A stretch of 64,000 bases of DNA from Sipunculus nudus (GCA_026874595.1 CM049308.1:96022624-96086623); one strand, 5' to 3'. Counted from the first letter of the stretch, positions 56,501-62,079 are shown. A program made the numbers and translations. The notes: generated by a model not told the origin, from the sequence alone.

Positions 56501-59500
56501 AGGCTGAGCCCTAATAAACACACAAGGTTTCAGGTCACAGTTGAAACTACAGTTGAGAATCTGATAGTATCAATATAATTTGGCAGTCTCAAAATAAAGG
56601 TAAAAATGCATGAAAAAAATAGAAAAATTACAGGTGGCCCCACCAGTCTTCAGGAACTAAAGAAACCAATCAATAAACACACCAGATTTCAGGACACTTG
56701 ATGAAATCACAGCTTAGATACTAACACATTTGCTGTCATTTGACGGTCTCAAAAACAGAAAGAAAAATTGTAAAATTAGAAAAAATACAGGTGGCGTCAC
56801 CAGTTTTCAGGAACTGGTAAACTAGTCATGGTCAATATTCAAGGCAAGATTCATGGCAATCCATGCATTATTTATCAAGATACTGGAGGTTTTGTATCAA
56901 ATTTTAATTATTCTGGGGGTACTTACAAGCCCAATAGCTCATAGGATATAGGTCACAGTGACCTAATATGTTTCCAAGGAGATGTTTTATTGACCTCCCA
57001 GGATGTACACTTAGAAGTTTCTAGATCCAGCCGTTATAATTTGTGCCCTGCTAACGGACGGCCTGATGCCCAGATGGACGATGGACAAAGGGCTCAGTTG
57101 AATTTCAGTCAGCTGACCTAAAAATCAATTTAAAATGGAAATTTCAGATTATCATGTACATTTTCAAGTTAGGTCAAACATGCTTTGACTATAACGGTTA
57201 ATTACATTTACAGCTCCCGATGCTGAGTAAAGTTTGGTTTATGTTGAGTTATTATTTAGTCATATTCTGTCAGTAGGCACATTTTTGTGGCAACTGCTTG
57301 AAGTGTTCTTGAGATATTAAGAAAGAAAGAGGTAAATAGAAAGACAGACAGACACTATTACAGACGGACAGATAGACGGACATAAAACCTGATTACTCTA
57401 GTGCACCAACCTTGGCAGGTCCCTAATTCTAGTTTTTATCTTTACTGCTCATGTATTACACTGTTTTAAATGTGAGTCAGGGGGAGTTTAACTGAACATA
57501 AAGAGAAAGAAATAATTGCAGAGGGCATCACTAATTAAATGTACAAGATAAAGCTACTAATACTCTCAACATTACCTGTTGTTCTGTGGTGTCAGCTGGT
57601 AATTACTGGGAGGGTTTGATCAACATTACCTGTTGTAGTGTGGTGTCAGCTGATAATGATAGGGAGGGTTTGATACCTGTTGTGGTGTGGTGTCAGCTGA
57701 TCATGACAGGGAGGGTTTGATCAACATTACCTGTTGTGGTGTGGTGTCAGCTGGTAATGACTGGGAGGGTTTGATCAACATAACCTGTTGTGGTCTGGTG
57801 TCAGCTGGTAATGACTGGGAGGGTTTGATCAACATTACCTGTTGTGGTGTGGTGTCAGCTGGTAATGACTGGGAGGGTTTGATCAACATTACCTGTTGTG
57901 GTGTGGTGTCAGCTGATCATGACAAGGAGGGTTTGATCAACATTACCTGTTGTGGTGTGGTGTCAGCTGGTAATGACTGGGAGGGTTTGATCAACATTAC
58001 CTGTTGAAGTGTTGTGTCAGCTGGTAATGACTGGGAGGGTTTGATCAACATTACCTGTTGTGGTGTTGTGTCAGCTGGTAATGACTGGGAGGGTTTGATC
58101 AACATTACCTGTTGTGGTGTTGTGTCAGCTGGTAATGACTGGGAGGGTTTGATCAACATTACCTGTTGTGGTGTGGTGTCAGCTGGTAATGACTGGGAGG
58201 GTTTGATCAACATAACCTGTTGTGGTGTGGTGTCAGCTGGTAATGACTGGGAGGGTTTGATCAACATTACCTGTTGTGGTGTGGTGTCAGCTGGTAATGA
58301 CTGGGAGGGTTTGATCAACATTACCTGTTGTGGTGTGGTGTCAGCTGATCATGACTGGGAGGGTTTGATCAACATTACCTGTTGTGGTGTGGTGTCAGCT
58401 GATCATGACTGGGAGGGTTTGATCAACATTACCTGTTGTGGTGTGGTGTCAGCTGATCATGCCTGGGAGGGTTTGATCAATATTACCTGTTGTGGTGTGG
58501 TGTCAGCTGATCATGCCTGGGAGGGTTTGATCAACATTACCTGTTGTGGTGTGGTGTCAGCTGATCATGACTTGGAGGGTTTGATTAATATTACCTGTTG
58601 TGGTGTGGTGTCAGCTGATCATGACTGGGAGGGTTTGATCAACATTACCTGTTGTGGTGTGGTGTCAGCTGATAATGATAGTGACGGCTTGGTCAGGGTG
58701 ATCTTCTTCAGCTGGACATCTCCGCTGTTAACACCATCCTCATCTGAAGTAAGAAGTAACACTTGGTAAGGAATGTGTGTCCTCTGATGTTGAAAGTAAT
58801 TACAAGTATCTTACTACTCATTAACCCCTGACAGTGATCCTACAAACAGGATACACAATGTACATACAAAAACGTTAAAATAAAAACAAATATATACATC
58901 CACAAATTTTCTTTACATTTTATCAATTTTTTATAAACATTGGTACATATTTTCGTAGAATTTAGAACATAAAAGATGAACTGAATATTTGTTTGTATAA
59001 TTGTAAAAATGTTTCACCATACATGACCCAAAATCTCTTTATGAAATACAAATTTTCATTGTAAGGCCAAACAAAATTAATAAAATGTTTCTCAGGCATT
59101 TTTTTTTCTATAATGATGTGGGCAGGCAGCGTTTTATTCTATTTTTCACTGTGAAAATCACAAAATATCATAAATTATTTCTCAGTCACTGTCATAGAAA
59201 AGACAAGTAATGATTAAAATATTAGATAATAAATGATGTATAAGTGGAATTGTAAAAAGTTTGAAAGATCTTTGAATATGTGACTTTTTTTTATTTTTTT
59301 TACATGTAATATCAACATACAAAGCAGATTATATGATAGCTACAGGTGTTGAAATCTTGCACTGAATGCCAGAGCATGGGGAGCACTGCCGATGGCTTGG
59401 GGGATTCCCCATCACAATACATTATGGTCATGCGTTATTAGAACAAAATGGGAGATCATTTAATAAAGAATACAATAGAAATTTCTCTTAGTTTTATATA

Positions 59501-62079
59501 ATCTTTGCTGATATTTCTAATTTAATTTTTTATTGCAAAAGAAGTATACTGAAAGCTGGTTTAAATACAAATCTCTGCTGATCGGCTGCTGTGGCAGCCA
59601 TGTTTATTGTTTAATCTAGCTGATCGGTCACAACAGGTGAAAATAGGGAAAATCTGCAAATAATTTCTCGTTGTGGGACAAAATTTTACATTTGAATTCT
59701 ATCACACAAAAATTAGACCCATTCCCAGTGTTTATTTAAAGATTAGTATGTTTTTACAGAAAGCCAGCGTGTTGACACATTAGCTATAAACGCTGGCACT
59801 GCTTTGTTAAAGAAAATAGTTCACATACACGAAAAATATGAGGTGATCATAAACAATGTGAGGGCTCAAATTTGTCCAAAGTTTAAGAGGCCCAGAAGTC
59901 ATTAGGGGGGAAACTGACTGATGAGGGAGTCATAGATTTTTCTTTTAGTAGTAGTCAAGCACGTCACTGGATTACCATGTGACACTTGGGAGATAAAAAT
60001 GTTTGAGGGGGGGGGGGGTTTAAAGACGTGGGCTGTGCCTGAGAAACGCACATTAACTTTTTTTGGCCTAACAGGGTCTTGGTAAAGAATTCATTTCTTT
60101 TCATTATGCCATGCAAATTAGGATGTTTGAGGCGAGTTGGTGAGGCAGGCCACCTTCTGGCCATCATGAGAACTGTTACATTATAATCAAGCAAATATAA
60201 TGAAATAAAATATTATGAGAATTTCCTGACCTGTACCAAATTAAAATCAAACATTTGCAATTTTATTTAAATCTTTGTACGTACAGTAAAATACCTAAGT
60301 TTACCTTAAAGCAAAGGAAAGACTTTTAATCTGTGTCCTTGGTTTCATCAAAATAATAATCATAATTTTATTTTATCTTGGTAGTGATATTGAACAATGG
60401 AAGCCATGGATGCAGGTGGGGATGGGAAGGTGGGAAAAATTAATACCGTGCAGAATCATTTAAACAAAAATAACAAAGGCAATGAACCATAAACTTATAA
60501 TCAATGAAATACTGTCAAAATATACATCATGTGACATGCGTGCAATTGTCAGACAACTGCGACAGCATGAAAACACGTGTTAATGTGTAACTGAACATTT
60601 TTGTTATAAATTCTGTGCATCAGCTCTTAGCATCAGGCTAATAAAGCACTGCTGGATTCATTCAGCACTTATATACTACTAGTAAATATAAATATATATA
60701 AATATATCTATGAAAGTCCTGGCTACAAAGGTGTATGACTGGTTATATAGTGACAGGTAGGAATAAGCAGGATCAATTCAGCTCTAATTAATTCATGTCA
60801 TATCATAAAAGGTTATTGCCAATATTCATCAGTTAATTAATTATCAATTAATTAACGGTGAATTCTTATATGCAATTGTGATTTAAGTTAGATATTCATA
60901 TACAGGAAGCTGATGCCCTTCCCCGCAATCTGAGGATGGCCTCCTACCCCTGGTGACACTTTGTAGCCCTGGAGGTGACCTCAGTGGAAACAAGTGTCCC
61001 TGGCCTGGCAAAACAGGCAGCAAAACACACAAATCCCTCAACAGTAAATATCACATGCCAAAACACAGTCATCTCCCAAAATGTTTATAATAACTGCCAA
61101 AACACAGTCATTTACATTTATGGTAATAATAAATACCCTAACATGTTTATCTACCAATAAGTCATGTTTACCATAGATGCAAAACTTTATCTTGAGTTCT
61201 TGACATAAAACACACCAGTATCTTGGTGTAACAGGCATCTCCCTAGATGTTTGTAATAAATGCCAAAACACGGTCAGCTCCATCAAATTTATAGAAACCC
61301 AAACATTGGTATCTTGCTATAATCAAAGCATGTCAGACGTAAAAAACAGTATCTTGACATTAAGTATCCCAGCATCCTAATAAAAAGGTTAAAAATGAAA
61401 TAACCAGCTGAAACTAGGGGAAAAAAGCAAAATCACATTCACAGTCAGTAGCAAAACATGGGATGATTAAATATAAACTAAACCAGTCTAGAACTGATGT
61501 ACCCTACCAACTGAACGGCGATGATAAAGTGGATGTTTACTGGTAACCAAGCCTGATGAAACAAAAAACCCAAATCAATAAAACATTACATCCTGATGAA
61601 AGCTTTTGATTAATAAAAAATACATAAAAAGTCTGTGTACAAATGTAGCTGACCTGCGCACAGTCACCACAGAGACTGAGTTTTAAGTGACACATGTCAA
61701 TACAAAAGAGAACTGAGAACTTCTAACCACTGATATCGTTATTTTTTATTAAATATCTTGTATCTTGTGCGAGAAAAAATGATGTCATGGGGTGCAAAGA
61801 TCTTGACACAAGTCGTGTTACAGACACAGTAGGACAAGTGTACCTGTGGGCTTTACAGATAGGACAAGAGATTAGCTGTGTAATTACCTCCATGTTTTAC
61901 AGACTAAACAAGACACGTCATGTTACAGACATCTAAGACGTTGTTTTACCTGCAAGCTTTGCCACATCCCCGCCAGATATCATGATGACCTCTGTTTTGG
62001 GGACACCAGCGTTGGCTCTGGCCTCTGCTATAAGTCGTTTTGCCCTCTCTCGTAGCTGTCTCTGTCTCTCTTCATCTTG
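5744..62079 (-). CDS. EHBP1: EH domain-binding protein 1, C-terminal part (10 exons, spliced)
   Basis: Spliced coding sequence join, in gene order: 62079-61950, 58743-58649, 51745-51716, 50169-50121, 49374-49268, 45210-45090, 44294-44198, 33348-33275, 30199-30085, 5837-5744. All acceptors are AG and all donors GT; every phase matches; the sum is 912 nt ending in TGA. The 303 residues contain an arginine-rich helix with LIAEARA, an acidic linker, then a full bMERB domain (about residues 140-300) with [53 protein letters not shown] and DWKKTGAQ, all close to vertebrate EHBP1 as I recall it. The protein ends CSIQ, a CaaX box. EHBP1 links Rab8/10-family GTPases, EHD proteins and actin in endocytic recycling. 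bMERB domains also occur in MICAL and MICALL proteins, but the close match over the coiled coil plus the CaaX end favours EHBP1 (or EHBP1L1, a vertebrate paralogue). The gene is incomplete at its 5' end. Confidence 0.93.
5823..6113. repeat. 53-bp tandem repeat carrying the exon J 3' splice site
   Basis: Six acceptor copies have their first exonic base at 5837, 5890, 5943, 5996, 6049 and 6102. On the minus strand each unit reads ATTTTAG|GATYGAGCAGG, then 10 further exon-like nt, then intron-like ATTTATTCAACTTTTTTATC. The 5837 copy continues into exon J; the others run back into intron-like sequence. Confidence 0.95.
6114..6577. other. Intron, degenerate ctcaatcctaaa-type repeats
   Basis: Contains several decayed relatives of the ctcaatcctaaaa element, for example near 6206, 6340, 6408 and 6460, spaced irregularly. 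They look like older remains of the same acceptor repeat; no gene seen. Confidence 0.5.
6578..7320. repeat. 33-bp minisatellite, about 22 copies
   Basis: Units of the type agctgtagagctctaatg plus gacagcaggtagcac. 33 bp is a multiple of three, which explains a 111-codon open frame on the minus strand without any gene. Confidence 0.92.
7321..9700. other. Intron, mostly unique AT-rich DNA
   Basis: No exon with good splice sites and family resemblance was found. Two poly-G tracts at about 8776-8790 and 8837-8850 lie in a G-rich block (8750-9010). Open frames up to 100 codons lack any recognisable feature. Confidence 0.5.
9700..10640. promoter_or_regulatory. Complex non-repetitive intron block, candidate conserved regulatory element
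   Basis: Balanced base composition and no repeats, unlike the rest of the intron. It contains a 142-codon open frame on the minus strand (9743-10171) whose sequence resembles no family I know and has no paired splice sites in phase. Blocks such as gtgcctcaatatggcacaag and ctgatcattcgcaaatc look like regulatory rather than coding DNA. This is a judgement from texture only. Confidence 0.25.
10641..11740. other. Intron, unique DNA
   Basis: Non-repetitive sequence with short open frames on both strands (up to about 104 codons) that overlap each other. No convincing exon, RNA gene or transposon end was seen. Confidence 0.4.
11745..12712. repeat. 38-bp minisatellite with poly-C interruptions
   Basis: The core (12000-12290) is a clean array of catcaactcacccaggtat plus ctcacctcacatcaagttg. 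Flanking parts are degenerate; the left part has aacacaaagatacctacact units with three poly-C runs near 11764, 11863 and 11908. The three forward open frames are offset by 76 bp, two units. Confidence 0.9.
12870..13077. mobile_element. Family B interspersed repeat, left fragment
   Basis: Contains agaaaagtttggcttaaaa, gagaccttgacctctgacct and cacaacccaataaaa, the same order as in the family B copies near 15.1 and 55.4 kb. It is cut at 13077 by a family A element; the sequence resumes at 14882 with aaaaatcagtagggtccttg. Confidence 0.65.
13078..14881. mobile_element. Family A interspersed repeat, about 1.8 kb, full length
   Basis: Begins caagggacccatgggtca and ends gacttacagtcacctgagct. A second copy with the same ends and internal order is at 46646-48530. 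The left end has gctcagctga and the right end a partial inverted match, cagctgagc in other copies. No transposase-like frame is visible, so it is non-autonomous or decayed. It sits inside a family B element. Confidence 0.75.
14882..15645. mobile_element. Family B interspersed repeat, right fragment
   Basis: Three successive modules, each with gaccttgacctttgacc-like sequence followed by a ggcaagtg/ggcaggtg motif and a short aagtttgaaatccatatgtg segment. It ends in gacagaccgacggacagggt and a ggccctaat tail, as does the copy at 55.1-56.5 kb. The repeated gaccttgacc motif is common in bivalve genomes in my recollection. Confidence 0.7.
15946..16406. mobile_element. 461-bp non-autonomous DNA transposon (hAT-like MITE)
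   Basis: Perfect 12-bp terminal inverted repeats CAGGGCTTTCAA, flanked by the 7-bp direct repeat atataat (15939-15945 and 16407-16413). CAGGG-type ends and a 7-8-bp target duplication suggest the hAT superfamily. No open frame of note inside. Confidence 0.75.
16480..17345. repeat. 34-bp minisatellite, about 25 copies
   Basis: Units gatctctaacccattaatga plus tccaatcttgtaca, with variants such as ctatctaatgatcaagcc in a regular three-unit alternation at 16540-16800. Confidence 0.92.
17480..18260. mobile_element. Family C interspersed repeat
   Basis: Contains ccagggtcaaggtcacaatt, ggttaaggtcaaggtcact and taggtggcactaccaatctt, and ends caagggacccatgggtcact plus gctcagctgaag. Related modules lie at 56.5-57.1 kb. 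The 117-codon frame at 17895-18248 follows the repeat and is not a supported gene. Confidence 0.55.
18261..20360. other. Intron, AT-rich with decayed interspersed repeats
   Basis: Fragments like caatgcttacaggataaaaa and aacagtgcttataggaaaaa recall the middle of family A, but the copies are badly worn. A poly-G run lies near 19146. No exon was seen; a few short open frames near 19.7-20.1 kb have no support. Confidence 0.4.
20370..20955. repeat. 30-bp minisatellite, about 19 copies
   Basis: Units of gtctatcagacatgacac plus tctggctgggag with an alternating aaaatgg variant. On the minus strand each unit contains AGACTCCCAG, which is also in the 52/53-bp arrays to the right and in exon I, so it may be a remote offshoot. 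Confidence 0.88.
21070..28600. repeat. 52-bp satellite-like array, about 140 copies
   Basis: Unit gtaagctctgtcaagtaag, tctagttcttttatgatccc, tatctgctataac. A second unit class has tcctgggagtctag in place of tcaagtaagtctag. Blocks recur at exact multiples of 52 bp (for example 780 = 15 x 52 between 27181 and 27961; 312 = 6 x 52 between 25261 and 25573). The tcctggg class aligns well with the end of exon I, so the array is a diverged relative of that exon-intron junction. Confidence 0.95.
28600..30084. repeat. 53/54-bp array containing the exon I donor site
   Basis: About 28 units of ctatcaaccatgaacttac, agtccctcctgggagtctag, ctcctctatgttcc. On the minus strand each reads GACTCCCAGGAGGGACT|GTAAGTTCATGG or a GTAAAGTCATGG variant, against exon I GACTCCCAGGAGCGAGC|GTAAGTTCATGG. 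The array runs directly into the exon. Confidence 0.95.
30085..30199 (-). CDS. EHBP1: EHBP1 exon I, bMERB domain
   Basis: 115 nt: 2 nt, 37 codons, 2 nt (phase 1 to 2). Acceptor GTTAATCCAG, donor CGAGC|GTAAGTTC. It encodes (D)[18 protein letters not shown] then [19 protein letters not shown], the third helix of the bMERB fold. Its last ~35 nt and donor are clearly the ancestor of the adjoining array (28600-30084) and of the 52-bp array beyond it. Reading through the donor meets TAA at once. Confidence 0.93.
30200..31150. other. Intron, AT-rich unique DNA
   Basis: Long AT-rich stretch between exons I and H, without exons, arrays or transposon ends that I can identify. Confidence 0.5.
31160..31420. 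repeat. Short repeats and (TA)n/(AAT)n microsatellite
   Basis: Three copies of an aatcttgcctgggcgaaat-type unit (31198-31290) are followed by a (TA)n run at about 31317-31372 and (AAT)n at 31373-31395. Confidence 0.85.
31673..31807. repeat. 45-bp tandem repeat, 3 copies
   Basis: Three nearly perfect copies of acaatattctgatgttatc plus atgtgaatcaatgactaactg and atgtt. Confidence 0.9.
32050..32400. promoter_or_regulatory. GC-richer unique intron block, candidate regulatory element
   Basis: A compact island of complex sequence in an AT-rich intron, with ccatggccgcggttg, gtgaatgcgagttctgcc and aacaatgtccggcaggcgc (the last has a SOX-like AACAATG). Open frames of 63-98 codons occur on both strands but no coding family is recognised. 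Confidence 0.3.
32680..32975. repeat. (TA)n-rich low-complexity tracts
   Basis: Two clusters of TA repeats around 32735-32772 and 32923-32970, separated by AT-rich DNA. Self-complementary and likely unstable. Confidence 0.85.
33275..33348 (-). CDS. EHBP1: EHBP1 exon H, bMERB domain
   Basis: 74 nt: 1 nt, 24 codons, 1 nt (phase 2 to 1). Acceptor TGTTGTAG, donor GAAG|GTGAGGG. It encodes [17 protein letters not shown] then RAIMAIE, matching the LERRxELLxRELRAxxAIE helix of EHBP1 bMERB domains. This is one of the exons in the window whose junctions carry no tandem array. Confidence 0.93.
33349..35090. other. Intron between exons G and H, unique DNA
   Basis: Largely non-repetitive. The region 34100-34930 has several short overlapping open frames on both strands without family resemblance. 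No splice-compatible exon was found. Confidence 0.4.
35400..35530. repeat. (TA)n microsatellite, about 46 dinucleotides
   Basis: A near-perfect alternating TA run from about 35438 to 35529, preceded by TA/TG-rich DNA. The small open frame of alternating Tyr and Ile is an artefact of the tract. Confidence 0.95.
35560..36420. promoter_or_regulatory. Complex unique intron block, candidate conserved regulatory element
   Basis: High-complexity sequence with several homeodomain-type cores (caattaatacc, ctttaattaactcc, gtgtaattagagg), a ctgattagctgctg motif, a near-palindromic tgacaatgatgtca and tgactcagtgatgtcaca. No coding family or splice-compatible exon. The texture resembles a cis-regulatory region; comparison with relatives would be needed to settle it. 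Confidence 0.3.
36421..37084. other. Intron, unique DNA
   Basis: Continuation of non-repetitive sequence with short open frames on both strands. Nothing recognised. Confidence 0.35.
37085..37345. repeat. Loose tandem repeat of atcaaaaacatactggt units
   Basis: About seven irregular copies spaced roughly 30-45 bp. It is followed at 37333 by acaagggacctatgggtcac and cgctcagctg, the left tip of a family A or C element with nothing recognisable after it. Confidence 0.7.
37380..38490. other. Intron, AT-rich DNA
   Basis: Very AT-rich stretch with runs of A and T. No array, transposon end or exon seen. Confidence 0.5.
38500..40925. mobile_element. Family A interspersed repeat, split by a DNA transposon
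   Basis: 38500-38959 matches the middle of the copy at 46646-48530 (gcttacaggaaaaaacgtgcc-like segment, then tttgggcccataact). The match resumes at 40715 with atagagaatgtatagaaa and runs to about 40925. The interruption is the element at 38960-40714. Confidence 0.7.
38960..40714. mobile_element. 1755-bp DNA transposon with terminal inverted repeats
   Basis: Left end CAGAGTTTGCGAAATC, right end (reversed) CAGAGTATGCGAAATC, and a looser inverted match beyond (AGTCCT against GGTCCT). Direct repeats atagag flank it (38954-38959 and 40715-40720), and the host repeat reads through cleanly once it is removed. CAGAG ends suggest hAT or a relative; the 6-bp duplication is short for hAT. No complete transposase was seen. 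Confidence 0.8.
40930..41732. mobile_element. Family A interspersed repeat, right half
   Basis: Second, partial family A copy directly after the split one. It holds aaaaaaacgtgccatggtca, tttgggcccataacttt, a ggacgg-rich stretch and the end gacttatagtcagctgagct. Confidence 0.7.
41735..42330. other. Intron, unique DNA
   Basis: AT-rich sequence between a family A tail and the 29-bp array. Nothing recognised. Confidence 0.4.
42340..43270. repeat. 29-bp minisatellite, about 30 copies
   Basis: Units tggtggtgtgtgtggtattg plus tgtgatgtc, some with an extra tgtggtat. It gives minus-strand open frames of 347 and 297 codons composed of His/Thr/Gln/Pro repeats; these overlap each other in different frames and are by-products of the array. 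Confidence 0.93.
43330..44192. repeat. ~43-bp array related to the exon G donor
   Basis: Units ggtactttgtgttctggatg plus gtattttgtgttatttggtg; the last ones repeat as a 192-bp block (43826 and 44018). On the minus strand units read AACATCCAGTAACACAAAG, against exon G end and donor AATATCCT|GTAAGTACAAAG. The array starts about 10 bp from the donor. Confidence 0.88.
44198..44294 (-). CDS. EHBP1: EHBP1 exon G, bMERB domain
   Basis: 97 nt: 2 nt, 31 codons, 2 nt (phase 1 to 2). Acceptor CAACCTCAG, donor TCCT|GTAAGTAC. It encodes [13 protein letters not shown] then [18 protein letters not shown]. The [15 protein letters not shown] motif is the most diagnostic piece of the family in this window. 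An array of ~43-bp repeats begins within about 10 bp of the donor. Confidence 0.94.
44295..44639. other. Intron between exons F and G, unique part
   Basis: About 350 bp of non-repetitive DNA upstream of the exon G acceptor, including the likely branch region. Nothing else seen. Confidence 0.5.
44640..45089. repeat. 15-bp-based array of the exon F donor
   Basis: Next to the exon the unit is exactly 15 bp, (minus) GTGAGACAAAAACAG, giving CAG|GTGAGAC donors at 45090, 45075, 45060 and 45045. Farther left it decays into ctcacctg/cttgtctcac units with many further GTGAG or GTAAG copies. Confidence 0.93.
45090..45210 (-). CDS. EHBP1: EHBP1 exon F, start of bMERB domain
   Basis: 121 nt, 40 codons plus 1 nt (phase 0 to 1). 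Acceptor TACTGACAG, donor ATACAG|GTGAGAC. It encodes [16 protein letters not shown] then [16 protein letters not shown] and LRKIMDT, the first helix of the bMERB coiled coil, very close to vertebrate EHBP1. Three extra copies of the donor follow at 15-nt steps (exon edges at 45075, 45060 and 45045), all in frame. Confidence 0.93.
45703..46584. mobile_element. 882-bp non-autonomous hAT transposon
   Basis: Ends TAGTGGTGGG at both termini in inverted orientation, with TCGA-containing sequence just inside each. Flanked by 8-bp direct repeats actgaagc (45695-45702) and aatgaagc (46585-46592), 7 of 8 identical. Such ends and an 8-bp duplication fit the hAT superfamily. No transposase frame inside. 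Confidence 0.85.
46646..48530. mobile_element. Family A interspersed repeat, about 1.9 kb, full length
   Basis: Starts caagggacccatgggtcatg and ends agtcagctgagcta. It is collinear with 13078-14881, including a poly-G block and a gcagggcagaggggaagc segment. No protein-coding capacity is visible. Confidence 0.78.
48590..49195. repeat. 30-bp minisatellite, about 20 copies
   Basis: Units tctcacagggacaggcagct plus ggttctgcat. Because 30 is a multiple of three, all three forward frames stay open for 124-186 codons; none has support as a gene. Confidence 0.93.
49268..49374 (-). CDS. EHBP1: EHBP1 exon E, acidic linker
   Basis: 107 nt: 2 nt plus 35 codons (phase 1 to 0). Acceptor TTGTTATAG, donor GAG|GTAAATC. 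It encodes [12 protein letters not shown], an uninterrupted acidic run (Asp plus 10 Glu), then [11 protein letters not shown]. Such Glu-rich, probably disordered linkers precede the bMERB coiled coil in this family. Its acceptor region is tandemly duplicated just upstream (49375-49466). Confidence 0.82.
49375..49466. repeat. Tandem duplication of the exon E 3' splice site
   Basis: ctctgcagctcctataacaa recurs 49 bp to the right, and a shortened copy (actcctataacagtg) follows. Minus-strand acceptors TTATAG|GAG have first exonic bases at 49374 (used), 49423 and 49464. Confidence 0.9.
49740..50042. repeat. ~49-bp tandem repeat, about 6 copies
   Basis: Units of tgttcatcattttacacatc plus atgttcatcattctgtgcat and cattctctc, mildly degenerate, ending about 80 bp from exon D. 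Confidence 0.88.
50121..50169 (-). CDS. EHBP1: EHBP1 exon D
   Basis: 49 nt, 16 codons plus 1 nt (phase 0 to 1). Acceptor TGGTTCCAG, donor CTTG|GTGAGTAG. It encodes [16 protein letters not shown] and half of a glycine codon, a polar linker before the acidic stretch. The next exon supplies GA to finish GGA. The CpG-containing codons GCG and ACC stand out from the AT-rich intron around it. Confidence 0.78.
50710..51400. repeat. 41-bp minisatellite, about 16 copies
   Basis: Units gtactggtgtggcctgtggg plus agctgacattgttagtcagca, degenerate at both ends. It lies in the intron between exons C and D. Confidence 0.9.
51716..51745 (-). CDS. EHBP1: EHBP1 exon C, 30-nt microexon
   Basis: 30 nt, 10 codons, phase 0 to 0: [10 protein letters not shown]. 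Acceptor TGTTTTGCAG, donor AAG|GTATCAAG. It fits between exons B and D, both of which have phase-0 edges here, so it could be constitutive or a cassette. Its support is its position, splice sites and phase; no homologous segment was recognised, so it is less certain than the others. Confidence 0.6.
51790..53030. repeat. 37-bp minisatellite, about 33 copies
   Basis: Units acaacaggtatatggctgaa plus gtttgtctctgttatat. It begins about 45 bp upstream of the microexon C acceptor (in gene direction) but shares no clear sequence with it. Confidence 0.93.
53040..53780. other. Intron between exons B and C, unique DNA with a possible cassette exon
   Basis: AT-rich at first, then a complex block at 53460-53780. 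A segment at 53628-53705 (minus) is bounded by CCCTGCAG and CTG|GTAAGT, 78 nt and open in phase 0. Its 26 residues are hydrophobic and unlike the polar linker around it, so I do not include it in the gene model. Confidence 0.25.
53790..54805. repeat. 49-bp minisatellite, about 20 copies, each with a donor-like site
   Basis: Units acctacctgacatataatga plus taaccagtaaggcgtacaag and acacagaga. On the minus strand every full unit contains TGTCAG|GTAGGTTC, a strong 5' splice-site consensus. No adjoining exon was identified. Confidence 0.93.
55135..56515. mobile_element. Family B interspersed repeat with 427-bp internal duplication
   Basis: Repeated gaccttgacctttgacc modules with ggcaggtg and aatgcatccacattctttct motifs. 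The segment starting gaagtgggtcttgtgacctt at 55441 recurs at 55868, so a 427-bp unit is present about twice. It ends with a gacaggttgattaatatagg tail like that of the copy at 15.6 kb. The open frames here follow the repeat. Confidence 0.7.
56516..57430. mobile_element. Family C/A-type interspersed repeat fragments
   Basis: Contains tacaggtggcgtcaccagtt and catggcaatccatgcatta, like 18.0-18.1 kb, then a ggacgatggacaaag..cagctgaccta end, then another gacggacataaaacctgatt tail ending near 57430. Confidence 0.5.
57566..58648. repeat. 54-bp array carrying the exon B donor, about 21 copies
   Basis: Unit ttgatcaacattacctgttg, tggtgtggtgtcagctggta, atgactgggagggt. On the minus strand each has CCACAACAG|GTAATG, the exon B end and donor. 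The six units nearest the exon read TCATGATCA (in-frame TGA in the exon B frame); units farther left read TCATTACCA and stay open, giving a 134-codon frame at 57917-58321. Confidence 0.95.
58649..58743 (-). CDS. EHBP1: EHBP1 exon B
   Basis: 95 nt: 2 nt plus 31 codons (phase 1 to 0). Acceptor TTACTTCAG, donor CAACAG|GTAATG. It encodes [13 protein letters not shown] followed by a Ser/Thr/Pro-rich end, [14 protein letters not shown]. It probably matches the vertebrate linker around DLKLKK, before the bMERB domain. The final 54 nt plus the donor are the evident parent of the 54-bp array that fills 57566-58648. The split GAT codon with exon A supports the joint. Confidence 0.85.
58770..61940. other. 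Intron between exons A and B, mostly unique AT-rich DNA
   Basis: No array or clear transposon ends. A short palindrome-like stretch lies near 59375-59420, and a poly-G run near 60007. A few ccaaaacacagtcat repeats lie at 61057-61275. Short open frames have no support. Confidence 0.5.
61950..62079 (-). CDS. EHBP1: EHBP1 exon A (most upstream exon in window)
   Basis: 130 nt, 43 codons plus 1 nt (phase 0 to 1). Acceptor TTTAATAG, donor GCAG|GTAAAA. It encodes a charged helix, [20 protein letters not shown], then a segment with [14 protein letters not shown]. The RERAxxLIAEARx motif follows the CH domain region in EHBP1 proteins. Stops lie just upstream in this frame, so the exon begins at this acceptor. 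No further exon was found between 62080 and 64000; the upstream part of the gene is beyond the window. Confidence 0.88.

Noticed and set aside
58014-58769. Forward 251-codon frame
   Set aside because: It is antisense to exon B and made of the 54-bp repeat unit, an 18-residue repeat on the opposite strand.
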